NCBI GenBank assembly: GCA_036897095.1 | Contig: JAYMSP010000116.1 | Span: forward strand, 1-64,000 | Length of the DNA: 64,000 nt | Source of the DNA: Plantago elongata | Taxonomy: Eukaryota; Streptophyta; Magnoliopsida; Lamiales; Plantaginaceae | Direction: 5' to 3' | Shown: positions 11,100 through 23,939 of the stretch, piece by piece | Numbering within the stretch: position 1 is the stretch's first letter | How the letters are laid out: each line of letters begins with the position of its first letter | Translations under genes and position numbers: made by a program | Notes under the pieces: model-generated | Told to the model about the DNA's origin: nothing | Database searches by the model: none | What the model saw: the letters and a program-made list of their open reading frames with translations, nothing else

Positions 11100-14000
11100 A
11101 ATCAAACTTTAGAATATTGGAGATGCTAGTGATCAGTCCAGAAAACTGAATATACAATGACATAATGCATGCAGGGTATTTATAGCAAGTGCCTAAAGAC
11201 TATACAAGATATTTTCTTGTCCCAACTTATTCACTGTCAAGATTTCAATCAATTCAGTAGAAGAACTTTCCTCATGTCAACCCGCACCCTAACATGCACA
11301 AGGCTGCGTAACATCACATTCATGTTACGTCGCACTTTGTGTGATTGACATGCATTTTAACAGTTAAGTTTCTAAATAAAGAAACGAAAACGAGGTGTAC
11401 CTGAGTTGTAAGTTACTTAGGAACCCTCTACCTCAAACTGAGGATTGATAGTATATACAAAGAGGTGATTATTTGTTACACAATAGAAGAGATGGGATTA
11501 TAAGCAACTGCTACACATTTTTTTGAGCCTGAACTAGCTCTGCTTATATAGAGAAAGTTTTAGTGGGAAATTTTTTTACTATGCAACCACTAATGTCATG
11601 AAATACTATTGTATTTGAAGAAAAGGTGACCTTTGTACAACAGCCTTATGTGTGAGCTTGTCTTCCATCAATTTCCAAAGGCACGTATAGATGCTTAGTT
11701 GTCTTTGCACTTGGCATCTTTGATTATCATTGAATCTTTGAACAGAAGATGCAGTCAACTTGTGCAAGAATATTAAATCACCAGTGTTAATTGGTTAAAC
11801 TATTGGAATTGTTAAAAATAATGTTCATTTTGTTATGAGTTCTCAGAAGCTAGAATCATATAGATTGTGAATAAGGTCATTACATATTTCGGTCTCCAAC
11901 TTCGCGCTTCCCAGTTTTGCTTGTTAGTCAGCTTGCTATTGGTTTCACGGTAGACAAAAGTTAATTCCACATCCTCAAGGGCTCAGACCAAGCCCCTGAT
12001 GGCATGTAGGTGCGTCATGCGCTGATGCTGGATCTTAAGTCCTGCCAGGTTTGGTCATCCATTTGAAACAGGAGACACATGAGGAGCATGAAATGATTAT
12101 ACGAACAGGCGATGGATGGTTAAACTTGGTTCACATCAGACAGGTTGGATTATTCAAATCATACTTATGACTTAAAAACGACAAGTTAATTACTTGTTTT
12201 AGAGTTCCACACACCAATATCTATCAGCCGTTTGTGGTAAGGAAAGGCGTTACGTACGAAAATATTTCCAAATAATATCTGCTAACACATATCTGAAAAG
12301 TGAAAATGATAGGGCATAGTACAACTTTGATGATACATAAACCAACTGGAATTGTATCCTTGGATCTCAGATGTAGAATTGTTGGTTCATATGCATTCTG
12401 TTGTTGGTAAGTCAACATCTGCACTATAACAATGAGATTTCTATTTATGTCTAAGATGAAAAGATGAATTTGTCATATGATCTTGGATGAACAAGAAGAA
12501 ATGTTCCCCCACCACTTACATGATAGGTACATATTGTCAAAAAATCCCACTTTCAGTGGTGCCCTTTCAACTTGGCCTTCCAGGTTTTAGGTACACTCAA
12601 GAACCCTCATTTCAATTCACAATTATCTCGTGTTACTCTAGTTTCAGTAGACAATAGCACCAGAATTTTTCATTGCTAGAGCTAATTTTTGTTGGGTTCG
12701 AATTTTATTAGCCGTGTTAGGAGCATGGCACTGTTTTTCTCAAATAGTACGAAGCACAATTTGCAAGAATTTTGAAACGTTTTGTATTGGGGAATCAATA
12801 TAAATGACTACATTTTACGACTCTTAATGAGTTCGAGTATGCAGTTGGGAGGTAATTATGTCATGCTGTACTCACATTGGATGGCAGTTCTTTCTTGATG
12901 AGACAGGAGGAATAGTTAGGCACATATTTCACTTGTTAGTCCTGTAAGTTGAAACTAAAGCAACCTAGAATCTACCATGTTGCTATAAGCAGGACTAGCA
13001 ATGGAACGAACTTATCTAGCTAATACGTACACCTTGTTTACGCGTAGTGAGCAGGGCAGGCTGGCATCGGGTGACACTTATTATTCGAAGAACAAGTCAT
13101 AAACTGCTAAATAGTACCCCTGTAAATCGTGTTTTAACAGAACGAGGCGATAAGATATTGATGCCGAATACACTCATTTTATCATCTTAGATCAAGAAAC
13201 TGGTGCTAGCTAGTTTCTTTATAGGGTACTTGAAATTAGAAATCTTGAATCTGTCTCATTCTGTAAAACAAGGCCTATATTGAATGGTGTCTTCTCATTG
13301 CGTACAGTTTCTCCACTTCACTGTTCTGGAACTTATTGAAGAACGGCCTAAATTCAATTTGTATAGAATTTTAAAAGATGTGAGTTGGAGTGTTATTTTA
13401 ATGGAGGTGGTAAGAGCCACAGGTAGTTGGTTTATAAGCTATCATTTCCAAGCATTTGGGCATTATTATAGTAGCTTAATGCAAAGAACCTGATCCTCTT
13501 TCCCTTTTTATCATGATGATGATTATGTTAATTAATTAAACCTATGGTGTTGGAAGATGCTACTTACATATAAATCGCCCCTTTTTGAGTCATCAGTCAC
13601 AAAGTTGCTTAATTACTCTTGGTGAGTCATATAAAGTGAGAGAGCATTTCATCTGTCTCCTTATCTTTGCTGATAATTAAACTATATGCTGCTGCTTCTT
13701 TCAATAGCTATGGATTCTCCCTGAAAAACATCAGACAGTAAGTAACACATGGATCCTATTAAATCAAAAGTACAGATTTTGCAGGATATTTTTGTTGTTC
13801 ATTCATACATCATATAGTAGATATCGTGATCACTTCTCCGTACGATCACAAGAGTCTAGGAGGACGCTGCTTGAAATTTGAATGGTGGAACGGAGTATAT
13901 TAGTAACAAATTTGTGCAGTAGGTGCCTAAGTAAAGGCTCTCCAGAGTGTCAAAAGTCTTGTAGATCAGTAACACTTACTGTAGGCCAAAATCTAAGCAG

Positions 14001-14917
14001 CATCACATACCTATGATGCTTGTTGCAGGCTATACTGATGAACCTGGCATGTTAAGAAAACACTTTCTAAGCAGATCCCACAAAAATGTTGCTCTTGCTT
14101 CAATGAATCAGAGGTCCTAAATCAACATGTACCGTATGATTTGATGGTTCTGGAATCAGGTCTAAAACTGCCAGTTCATGCTAAAGCTGTTTGTTGTGGC
14201 CAGCTATTACTGCCCATGTTTGGGAGAATGACAGGGTATGTGGCTTGCAGGAACTCAAAACTCTCGACGCGGCCAACATATAGCATAAGCTCTCCTATTG
14301 GCTTTCTTAGAAGTTTTCTCGAATTATATACAAGAAAAATGAAAATTGGAAACGAATAGCAGCAGATTTCTCATGAACATGATTCTGTCAGTTCCATCAG
14401 TTAGAGTGATCCTGGTTGAAGACAGGAGGCCAATTCGTATCATTCCAGATGTAGGAGTGAAGCCAACTTAAATCTGATAAAGAAATATATCAGCAAACCA
14501 TGAAGTCATGAACCAATCTTACAATCGCTGTGTTCATCGTCTAGTGTGCTAATCGTAAGCTGATGAACAATCTCCTGTTCCTAGCTCGTAAGTTGTTACT
14601 GATGTTCGTTTTCTTTATCCTCGCAAACTATGATTGAGGCTGCCTTACCTCAGGTGATGTTTTGTTGAATGGTCAGCATGCTTTGTAGATCACATGTAGA
14701 CTGATTCAAGCACAGAAAACTAAAGGCAACTGCAGATTAAATATCCCTCAAGAATTTCATTCATTTCACCTGTACATATTACATATACTATATCTTACTC
14801 AGCTACTACTGTACTTGGCGACCCCAAAAAATAAGGTATACATACTAGTTGACACGAACAGACTACTAATTCAAAATTTCAATCATACTATAGACAAATT
14901 CAACTGTGTGAAAAATG
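11100..14917. other. Intergenic spacer between AAP and receptor kinase
   Basis: 3.8 kb with no gene I can support. The left part is the AAP promoter. Open frames at 12224-12424, 13284-13493 and 14141-14359 are short, lack recognisable domains and are not joined by convincing splice sites. The sequence is less AT-rich than other spacers, so an unrecognised non-coding transcript or old pseudogene cannot be excluded. Confidence 0.5.
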
Positions 14918-17517
14918 TTATCTAGGACCTGAGACCTCCTGTGAGGACAAGTGTGTCACAGAATTGAAAGAACTATTAGTTCTTGTCATTTGTTCGAAGT
15001 GCATGAACTCGTGATGCTCGTTATTCTCTCCTATTGTAGATGCTTCATTGAACCTCCGTCCATAGAACCTCAAGAAGTTCAAGGACTCCATCCTCGTTTC
15101 ACATAAGGGCATCCCACCTTCCAACATGCCCACAACATTAGTCATCGTAGGCCTGAAATTCGGATCTTCATGCAAGCAAGACAAAGCCACACGTACGAGT
15201 ATCTCAGCTTCCTCCATTCGGACCCGACCCATCAATCTGGAATCCACCAGATCCAAGTACCGTTTCTCCTCGTGCATTTGCAATGCAAACAGGGGAAAAT
15301 ATGCAATCCTACTTCCAGATCCCGATGAAGACGGTGAATGCACAGTACCCCTATTGCTATCAGTTCCTGAGCTATCACTTTGGCTCTGAGCAGTGGAATT
15401 CTTCTTCCCCCTAATGAGCTCTAAAAGCACCATTCCGTAGCTATACACATCAGTCTTATCGGAAATAGCAGAGCTTGTAAGCCATTCGGGAGCTAAGTAG
15501 CCCCGTGTGCCTCTCATAGTCGTAAAAAAACCTGATTGCTCTGGACTGAGAAGCTTGGAGAGCCCAAAATCCGACATCTTCACTTGAAACTTGTCGTTCA
15601 GAAGAATATTCTCCGGTTTGATGTCACAGTGAATGATCTTGTTCTCACACCCCGAATGCAAATATGCTAAACCCCTCGCTGTACCAAGCGCAACCTCGTA
15701 TCTCTCCTTCCATTCAAGAACAGGTTCGCCACAGAAAAGGGTACGATCCAATGACCCCCAGTTCATGTACTCGTAGACTAAAAACCTCTGCCCTTCATGA
15801 GCACAGAAGCCTTTCAATCTAACCAAATTGACATGATGAATCTTCCCAATTACCGCAATCTCGGTTAAGAACTCCCTTCTACCCTGAGCTCCCAAACATG
15901 TTATCTTCTTCACTGCCACATCTGTTCCATCTGGAAGAGTGCCTTTATACACCGTCCCAAATCCTCCAGACCCTATCCGCGTCTTAAAATCCTCAGTTGC
16001 AGCCGCGAGCTCCTTATACTCAAACCTCACAGGCAAACCAGGAATTGCAACGTAATCCATCTCCTCCTCATCTCCCGAGGAATAATTCTTTGACTTCCAT
16101 TTTGCAGCCTTCTCCAATCGCTTCCTTCTCCGAATCTGCCAAAAAAGAAATGCAACCACAGCAATCAATAGAACCCCTGACGTCGGTAACAAAACCGCCG
16201 CCAATATTGGAAAATCGGATCCATTCCCCCCAACATCCACAACCACCACCAATTTCACAAATCCCACCCAATTTGCATCATCCCGTGAGCTCGATCTCAA
16301 GAACAACGAACCTAACGAACCATTGATAACATAACACAACCCCGAAGTCTGACTAAAGAAAAGCCCCAAACACGAGCAGTTCCTCGTACACATATCCTGA
16401 CAAGCAGATACATTCACATTACGCATAGCAGGTTCTGTAAACCCATTCGAAAAGTAATCCAAATCCGCCCTCAAACTCTCATACTTCACCTCACCAGGAT
16501 CAGTCACAGAATTCCCATCACAGTCCCCCGGTAAACCCAGATCACCTTCCACCGGGACACAATTCCCATTAGTCACCGTCTGATTCACACGAAACGCCGA
16601 ACATACACACGAATGCCTACTCGAATCACCCCCACTAGTACAAACACCTAGCTGCCTACAAACATAAGGAACACGACAATCATCAACAGGACTCTCAAAA
16701 TCACGACTCGATCTTTCGACCGAATTAAACCTAAAAACCCTAACAACCCCATCATGATCCATCTTCAAGTACCGAAAACCCGACGAGTTCTCCGGCAAGC
16801 TAACCCTAATCACAATCTCCACCCCATTCTCCCCCATCAAATACACACCCGTATCATTCACACTCATATACCCAACTCCGAAATTCGTATCGATAGTCGC
16901 CATCGGATCCATTGATAGCCTCCAGTAATCCATACCTTTCCACTTGAACACAGCATCTCTCTCACCAACCACCAACCTATAATCTCCTTCCGACAAATCC
17001 GAATCGTCCACCGAAGAAACCAAATAGCTTCCAGTTCTCAACCTCTGTCCAGCCAAAACCACATCAGTCGGGTAATCGAAACTCTCCCATAACCAATTCC
17101 CAAATTCGTTAACCAAAACCAAATTCCCCGATTCCAGCAACTGCATGGACGAGATAGAAGACAGATTACTCGGCGTTGACCAGACCAATTGCTCCGTTTC
17201 ATTGAAGAGTGCTAGACCGTTACTGGTGAAGGTGAGCTTCGACGATTTCGAAATTGGGAAATTCCGATTGGCGGACCATACGATTTGATTGGACGCGACA
17301 TGGACGATGACGAAGAAGAACGCGTCCTGTTCGGGCCTGGCGTTTGTGATTCGGGCCTGAAAGGTGTTGTTTCGAGAAGCTAGAAAAGCTCCGGAGCTGA
17401 TATTGTCGACGTAGTGGAGGTTGGGGCGGTGAAATTGGGGGTTATTGAGTTTATACAAAGCGGACCCGAAATCGTAAACGAAGGCAAGAAGATTAACAAG
17501 AAGTAGAATCCCATCAT
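14918..17517 (-). CDS. G-type lectin receptor-like Ser/Thr kinase (5' frameshift)
   Basis: Intronless membrane kinase like Arabidopsis At5g35370. The main open frame (14918 to about 17420) encodes a B-lectin domain (VWSANRNFP, WESFDYPTD), an EGF-like Cys-rich part, a PAN/apple part (CQDMCTRNCSCLG), one membrane helix followed by RRRKR, then a kinase with GSGGFGTVYKG, VAVKK, HCDIKPENILL, DFGLSK and RGTRGYLAPEW. HCD in place of HRD marks a non-RD kinase. The C-terminus SSQEVSGPR matches my recollection of the Arabidopsis protein. The main frame has no ATG at its head. An ATG at 17517 (or 17514) opens a signal peptide, MMGFYFLLIFLPSFTISG, followed by PNFTA in another frame. Family alignment (PNFTASNL) says the two belong together with one base missing in the CCCC run at 17423-17426. 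Either it is a real frameshift or a sequence error. Confidence 0.88.
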
Positions 17518-18323
17518 TTGATGATGATGTGAAAATGGTGGAGATAGGAGGATTGGAGATAGGTTTGGTTGTTGGTAGTAGTAGATAGCTGCTGCATTGT
17601 TGTTGTTGTTGTTTATTGACTAAGAGGTTTACTGAGTTGAAATTGGAGGGTGATTAATGGTGTGGGGATGAGTTGACCTGTGTGAGAGTGATGGGGAGTG
17701 GGGTCCAGGTGGAGTTGGAGGGGAGCCGCCGTGATACGGCGGTGGGCGGTGGTGGAGGAATGGGGATGGTTTAACTGCTTTGTTTGTCTTCATCTGTTTG
17801 ATGGATTGGCTGCTAGTTGGATGGTGGATATTCTAATTGTTGGCTTGGGTTTGTCTTTTTGTCAAACTTTCGCATGTGAAGTAGTAGTAGGTTGAATTAA
17901 TGAATGGCTATGTGTAATTTCTAAAACTAGCTGCGTAGGCATGTTGCGGCTTTTGACTAATAAGCGCGCCAAATGCTCCGAACTTAAACCGGAAATCAAA
18001 TTGGTACCCGAAATGCATCTAATACTCACTCATAAATCGCATCGTCTGGAATTCAATTTTATACAATTTAAGTTGTCTTAAAAATATATTTTCTCTGTCC
18101 GATAAGACTGAAATGATTTAACATTAAACATTTTAAAAAAATATGTTGATGGGTTTTATAGAAATATGTGGTTAATAATGAGTTTAATATATTAATTGAG
18201 TAGAAAAGTATATAGTAACCTTAATGTGTACTGGGAGGGGTCAAAACAAAAAAAAAGTAAGAGTATGGCGCATGCAAATGAAAAATGATGTACCTCCTGA
18301 CTTGTTTGTTTTGAAAGATAAAT

Positions 18324-18481
18324 GGTTGATTGGCATGGCACTCAAATGGCTATTTAAATGGAATTTTGGTGAAATTATGTTTGAAATGAAATTGAAATAA
18401 GATATTTAAAGTGTATTTTAGGTGAAATTAATATTCATTGAGTCAAATTGAGACATTTAAATGTCTGGTTAATCAGTCCTA
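18324..18481 (+). mobile_element. Harbinger/Tourist-like MITE, copy C
   Basis: The core GGTGAAATTATGTTTGAAAT and GTGTATTTTAGGTG match copies A and B. The ends (GGTTGATTGGCA ... AATCAGTCCT) are imperfect inverted repeats. It lies upstream of the receptor kinase gene. Confidence 0.65.
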
Positions 18482-19666
18482 AAGTGAATATTGACATGGT
18501 CAAATAATTTATGTCTGGTATAGTTAATGTAAAGAAACCGAAAGTCTTGTTAAAAAATTGGGTCGACAATGAAATTCATAGCTTTAAAAGTTGGATATGG
18601 GTTGATTCAGTGAAGAGAGGTTGATATATGGCAGGTGGGAGTTGTGACATTAATATCAAGTGGGAAGTGGGAATAATAGAGTTGTAATTTAGTCAACAAA
18701 CAAAGACAAATAAATAATATATTATGGATTTATGGATATACTTGTACTTAATATTTCTACTAATGACAATAACCTGTGATCCGGTCATCAATTTAACAAA
18801 CTTGCGTATTTAGTCAATGACGTAGCAGTGTAATTAACCAAACAACGACCATGAATCTTGTTTTGTTGTTCCTTTTAAGAATTTCCGTTTATAAGGCCAA
18901 CATATGCAGCCTGCAAATGGTTGTATGAATTTATATTTTAAGCAAAATGTTTTCTTGCTAATAAAATGTATTCTTATTTTTAAAGAATATAAATATTCGT
19001 ATCTATAAATAATTATTTATGCAGAGTTATATGTATATGTTTTAAATGTATGTGTGTAAATTAGAAACTCATGTAGAAAATTATAGTCGAAGGCCGTTTG
19101 CCACGAAGTATTATATAAATAGCTGGTTGAACATAGTGTTGTAATTCAGACAATGATGGTTACTATAATATTGTAACTTAACGAGTTACAATATATTGTT
19201 GTAAGTGCAATTCAAGGCAGTTTTTAGAATATTATTAGTGTAGGAGGTAGCCCGCCGCACATCTTTCTATCTATATATATATTATAAAGCCAAGTTTTTA
19301 TTCCAACAGATTTCTATACTACTTTCCTCAATTTTCATTGTGGGAATTTCTTTCAAATTTTGTGTATTTCTTTGAAGGAGTAAAAAAAAAAACTAAATAT
19401 GGTATAGAATCCTTTTCAAACCCGTTTCCTTCTTTTCCACAAATCCCATGAGGAGGTAGGCGCGGGGATTGCGGTGGTTGTGGCTATAGGGGAAGAGGAG
19501 GAGGGAGAGGAAGACTGTTGGGGATTCTCGATTCCATGAGGCACCATGCGAGGGGTCGGGGGATAGTGGGGCCCCAACCAGGCGGGTGTGGTTGTCATAA
19601 GGGGAGGTGGCCTTTGAGGAAGAGGAGGGAGAAGATGGTGGGTGGTGTGAAGAATTTCTTAGAAAT

Positions 19667-19723
19667 GGAGAAGAGAAGAGAAGAAAAGAGTAGAACTGTA
19701 GAAGAGAAGAGAAGAGAAGAAAT
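19667..19723. repeat. Purine-rich GAAGA-type tract
   Basis: Nearly pure G/A sequence built from GAGAAGA-like units, next to a wider G-rich low-complexity region (19440-19660). Confidence 0.75.
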
Positions 19724-19769
19724 GGTTGTTAATAGAAGTAGATTTAGGGTAAAATTTGTAAAATAACAA

Positions 19770-19955
19770 TGGTCTAACGGATAAACGGATATCCGCGGAT
19801 ATCCAGTGGATTTATCCGTTTTATCCGTTCAAAACGGATGAAGAAAACCTCCACCCGCGATCCGATCAATTTCTTAACGAATCGATCCGATCCGGTCCAT
19901 TTTAGCGGACAAGCGGCACGGATTTGCGGATCCGGATGAAATGAGCAGCCCTATG
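19770..19955. repeat. Palindrome-rich segment, possible hAT-type element end
   Basis: Contains the perfect 18-bp palindrome GGATATCCGCGGATATCC at 19787-19804, flanking arms AACGGATAAA and TTTATCCGTT, and a second inverted pair ATCCGTT/AACGGAT. The right edge, reverse-complemented, starts TAGGGCTGCTC, similar to hAT-family termini. I did not find a matching left terminus, so element identity is an inference. Confidence 0.45.
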
Positions 19956-20816
19956 TGCCACATACCACCGCAAGATTAAAAAATTAAAATAATTAAAATT
20001 ATATATGTAGAACAATAATCTTTTTGTGTGTAGTGGGATGACCATATACACCGCGGGGTTGTTGTGCATAACCATATTAATTATGTTGTATACTTTTGTA
20101 TTTTATTTGGTCCGGTTTGATAGATACAAATGGTTTTCTAAAATATATGTGTTACTACTAATTAACATGTGGGTACAGTAGTACCCGATACAAATATATA
20201 TTATCAACCCATCGAGTCCCGAACGAATAACTAAGGCTGGATCATACCCCTTTCAAAGTATATATGTCATGAGTAGTTGTATTTTTACATAGAAAAATTT
20301 ATAATAGTTAGTATAAATAAATATTTAATAATATAATAATAGATAAAGAAGGACTCACGCTGATATCACGATCAATATTATTTATATAAGTTTGACTATC
20401 TTATTTTTTTATGAATTTATTTTTATCCTTTACTTTTTATATATTGAAAATTATGCCGTTATATCACCCCATGTAATTACTAATACTATACGAAATTGGA
20501 CCAGGGCTATACGCCTGGCAAAATTGCCAATGGACTTGGACATGCAATTATAATAGTCTGGGCTTGGACATTCTAAAATGCCAACTCTTCCATCAGCCCA
20601 TTTGATTCACAGAAACAGTGATTCCAATTTGTGTACTTTGAAGTTTCAACTGAAGACCCATAAAATTGACCGGAACAATTAAAAGGGAGACTCACTTGGA
20701 AGTATTCATTTAAAAATAATAATTTAAAAATAATGTGCATTCTATAATATAACAAAAACTCATATATCGTCACACTAATGTATAATATTAAGTGTGAAAA
20801 CTACATCATATTTAAG

Positions 20817-20817
<1 letters not shown>

Positions 20818-20849
<32 letters not shown>
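20818..20849. repeat. (TTA)n microsatellite
   Basis: About ten TTA units. Confidence 0.9.
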
Positions 20850-22206
20850 ATATGATACATTAAATTAGACGTTATCTAAAAAAAAAATTAAACCTCTTTT
20901 GTATTTTTACCATCAAACTAGATCCTGGCGTAATTTTTCCTAATTAGAACTCCATTTAAACTCATGAAAGTTTGACGAATCTTCATATTGGATCTTTGGA
21001 GCTCCCTAAATGTGGAGTTCAAAATAAAGGAAAATGAAATAAATTGTAATATTGCTGATTAAAATATGAAAGTGACCCACTACAATGTACCAATTTCAAA
21101 ATTTCCTTCAATGTGACGAGCTAAACTTGTTTGTACTTCCATTGATTGTCAATAAAATAAAATTACAATTGTGATTCTCATGAAAATGTTTGAAGTTTTA
21201 GCCGTCAATTTGTGATAGTATTATTTATTTAGTATTTGTCAATTTTAGACAGTAGAGCATTAATAATTAAATATTGATTGGTGAATCTATCGTTAACATG
21301 AAAATGACCACATTGCAAATGGAATTTTGTACGATAGATTCTGGTGATGTTGTTTAAATATAATATTAACGCGTTTATATTTTTTAACAAAATAAATTTC
21401 ACATTTGTTACTTCTAAATGGTCTTATTTGTTAGATGCTGCAGGCCTCGTTTAACTTATTCATTCTCCTGTTTGCTGAAAGCAAACAAAGGGATAATTAA
21501 TGATAGATCTCATTTAAATACTAATTAAATTTTTTCGAACCTGTTTGTATATTTTTGTCTGACTATGTAAAATCATTTGCAAATGCAATTGATAAAATTG
21601 AATATTGTAAAAAAAATTAACTTATGGAGATGAGTATGTGGAAGGCTCCCCTGTTAAATTTTGTTAATCTATCTATGCAGAAAACATTATCATTATCATG
21701 TTTTATTAAAAAAAAATCTAAAAGCCGAATCATATACATTTTGTGGCCGAAATTATTTTCCTTACCTTGTCCATACATAGATTTCCCCCTGTTTGTACAT
21801 ATAAAAGCCTTTTCTTTTGTATGAGAAGCACTAAATATAATTAAGATAATATACTTTCTTCACATCAAGAATTCTAAAGTACTCTCCACCCAAATTAGGA
21901 GATTATGTCAAAAGTTTATGTTGGAAGTCGTTTTACTTCGGATTCGTTCCGCTCTAACAAAAGTGGTTAGAATTTACCTAGGACTTCTTTTAGAGATAAT
22001 ATCGTATTCAAGATATTTTTTCTTTTATTATTAGGAGACAACATATCTAAGATTTTCGTTATGGCCATAGATCTAGGAGAAGAAGGTAATTGCCAGATTC
22101 TCCTAAATAATAAGATAAGTAGATTATTAAGTATCTTCTATTTTATTCATGTCAATCAGATACTTATTGATATGCCCGCTTTGCGTGCACTGACTAGGTC
22201 AACATC

Positions 22207-22345
22207 TATTCGCGACCCTTCCCCTCTAATGGACGAACCCGTTCTTAGAAATATCAAATTCACCACTACCATGGCGAAAACCTATTTGCGGCCCTACCCC
22301 CGTAATAGGCGAACCCGTTTTTAAAAACACCAAATCCGCCACTAA
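22207..22345. repeat. Imperfect direct duplication, 76-bp period
   Basis: Two copies of about 62 bp start at 22207 and 22283. Each has TATT(C/T)GCG, a C-rich stretch, GGCGAACCCGT or GACGAACCCGT, and a similar tail ending in CGCCACTA or CACCACTA. A 14-bp spacer separates them. Function unknown. Confidence 0.65.
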
Positions 22346-23939
22346 TCCGTACCACATATTACTCTCAAAAAACTATATTTCATCAGTTTCACTTTGACAA
22401 AATTTATATTTTCTCATCATCAAGTACTAAATAAATTCTTTAAATTTATACAAGATCGTACTGTACGTATGTACAAACGACATGATCCAAATTAAGTCCG
22501 AACCTTAAATGGAGACCGGAAATTCAAGTTTGGATACACTTTGAAAATTTGATATATGGCGAAATGGAGTTTATATTATACGTGGGATTGAAATCTAAGG
22601 ATATCGCCTCCCCTAGATAGGGAATTATGTTAGAAATTGCATGTCTTACGGTACCTCCTATTGCAGGCCGGAGAGAATATAATTGGAACCCAAATTACGT
22701 TATAAATGCCATTGCTAGCACGTAATGTGACACTATAGGCCGATGAATGAATGTCAACGGTATTTATAATTTATATGTATCTACATAGGAATATTCTTCA
22801 CTTGTTCAGGATAGATTTATCATTTATGTAGTGGAATCATTTAGAATCTGGAGTCTTCAACTCATCACATGATCATAAATATATGGACTGATGGACACTA
22901 ACTCATAAAATCATTTTACTCCAACCGAATTTATCTTCCCACATACCCGAATAAATTTAACATAAAAATAGATAAAATAAAAGTGATGATAATAAAAATA
23001 AAAAGATAGTGAATAAAATATGACAAGTAGTGACTAATTTGAGATATATTAAAATAGTGGAATAATGAATGATAAAGAAAAATAAAGCTAGTGTAAATAG
23101 ATCATGTTTACCATTATATTTTCAGTTAGCTTTCCAGTTCTATGAGTTTTCTTTTTATAAAAACTATGTGAACGCACTATTATTTATAACAAGCCAGTTA
23201 GTAAAAGCTAATTAAGTAACTTGTTGAAAAAAATAGAAGCTACTTGACAAACTACCAGCTACCTTTTCAGCTAATTTTGCTAAACAGAGTCATAAAGTAT
23301 TTGATATTTTATAATATATAATGAAATTGTTTCATTATTTATTAGTATTTAGCAAATTCGCTAATATGCTAGTTGGTATTTTGTTAAACAAAACAAAATT
23401 GCATCACTATTATTTTTCTTCTCCTTTAAGCTTTCTCATCATAATATTAGTTTATAGGAGAAAATATTATTTTGCACAATTTAGTAATTTAAAAATTCTC
23501 TTTTTTATCAAAATCTTTATTAAATATATATTGTAATATACCTGATATATAGAATTACATCTCATATTAATACTCTAATAATACCTATCTTCTGCGTAAC
23601 ATAAGAAACGCTGTTCTTCTCTCACATTTAAATTTTGTTATGATATTTTGTACTTCAGCTGAGTGATAATAAGCTTTTACCAATTCCAAAACAACAAATT
23701 TACCCATTAAATGACAAATTTTAATTAAACGTAGTCATCAGCTACCTGCATTACAAATTATACATTACGTCCAAAAAGTCGTTTCATGGAGAAGGACAAC
23801 TTAGTATAAAACTCCTCCCATTTAGTGGTGTGACAGTTAGAAAGAAGGAATTTTTTTGTTAGCTAGCTAAGGGGAAGCGAGCTTATATCCTCCAAAAAAA
23901 ATTTCTCCTAAACTAACTAGCTCCCACAACAAAGGAACC

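Larger units (their letters stand above)
17530..23939. other. Intergenic region between receptor kinase and AMT2
   Basis: 6.4 kb without a recognised gene. It contains the divergent upstream regions of the kinase (minus) and AMT2 (plus), a Harbinger-like MITE (18324-18481), a purine-rich tract (19667-19723), a palindrome-rich GGATATCC segment (19770-19955), a TTA microsatellite (20818-20849) and a 76-bp-period duplication (22207-22345). Much of the rest is AT-rich with short open frames that look random. Confidence 0.55.

Noticed and set aside
13284-14359. Short open frames between AAP and the receptor kinase
   Set aside because: No recognisable domain, no consistent splice joining and no coding-like composition.
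19416-19766. Overlapping open frames on both strands in a G-rich tract
   Set aside because: They result from low-complexity purine-rich sequence; no domain and no splice partners.
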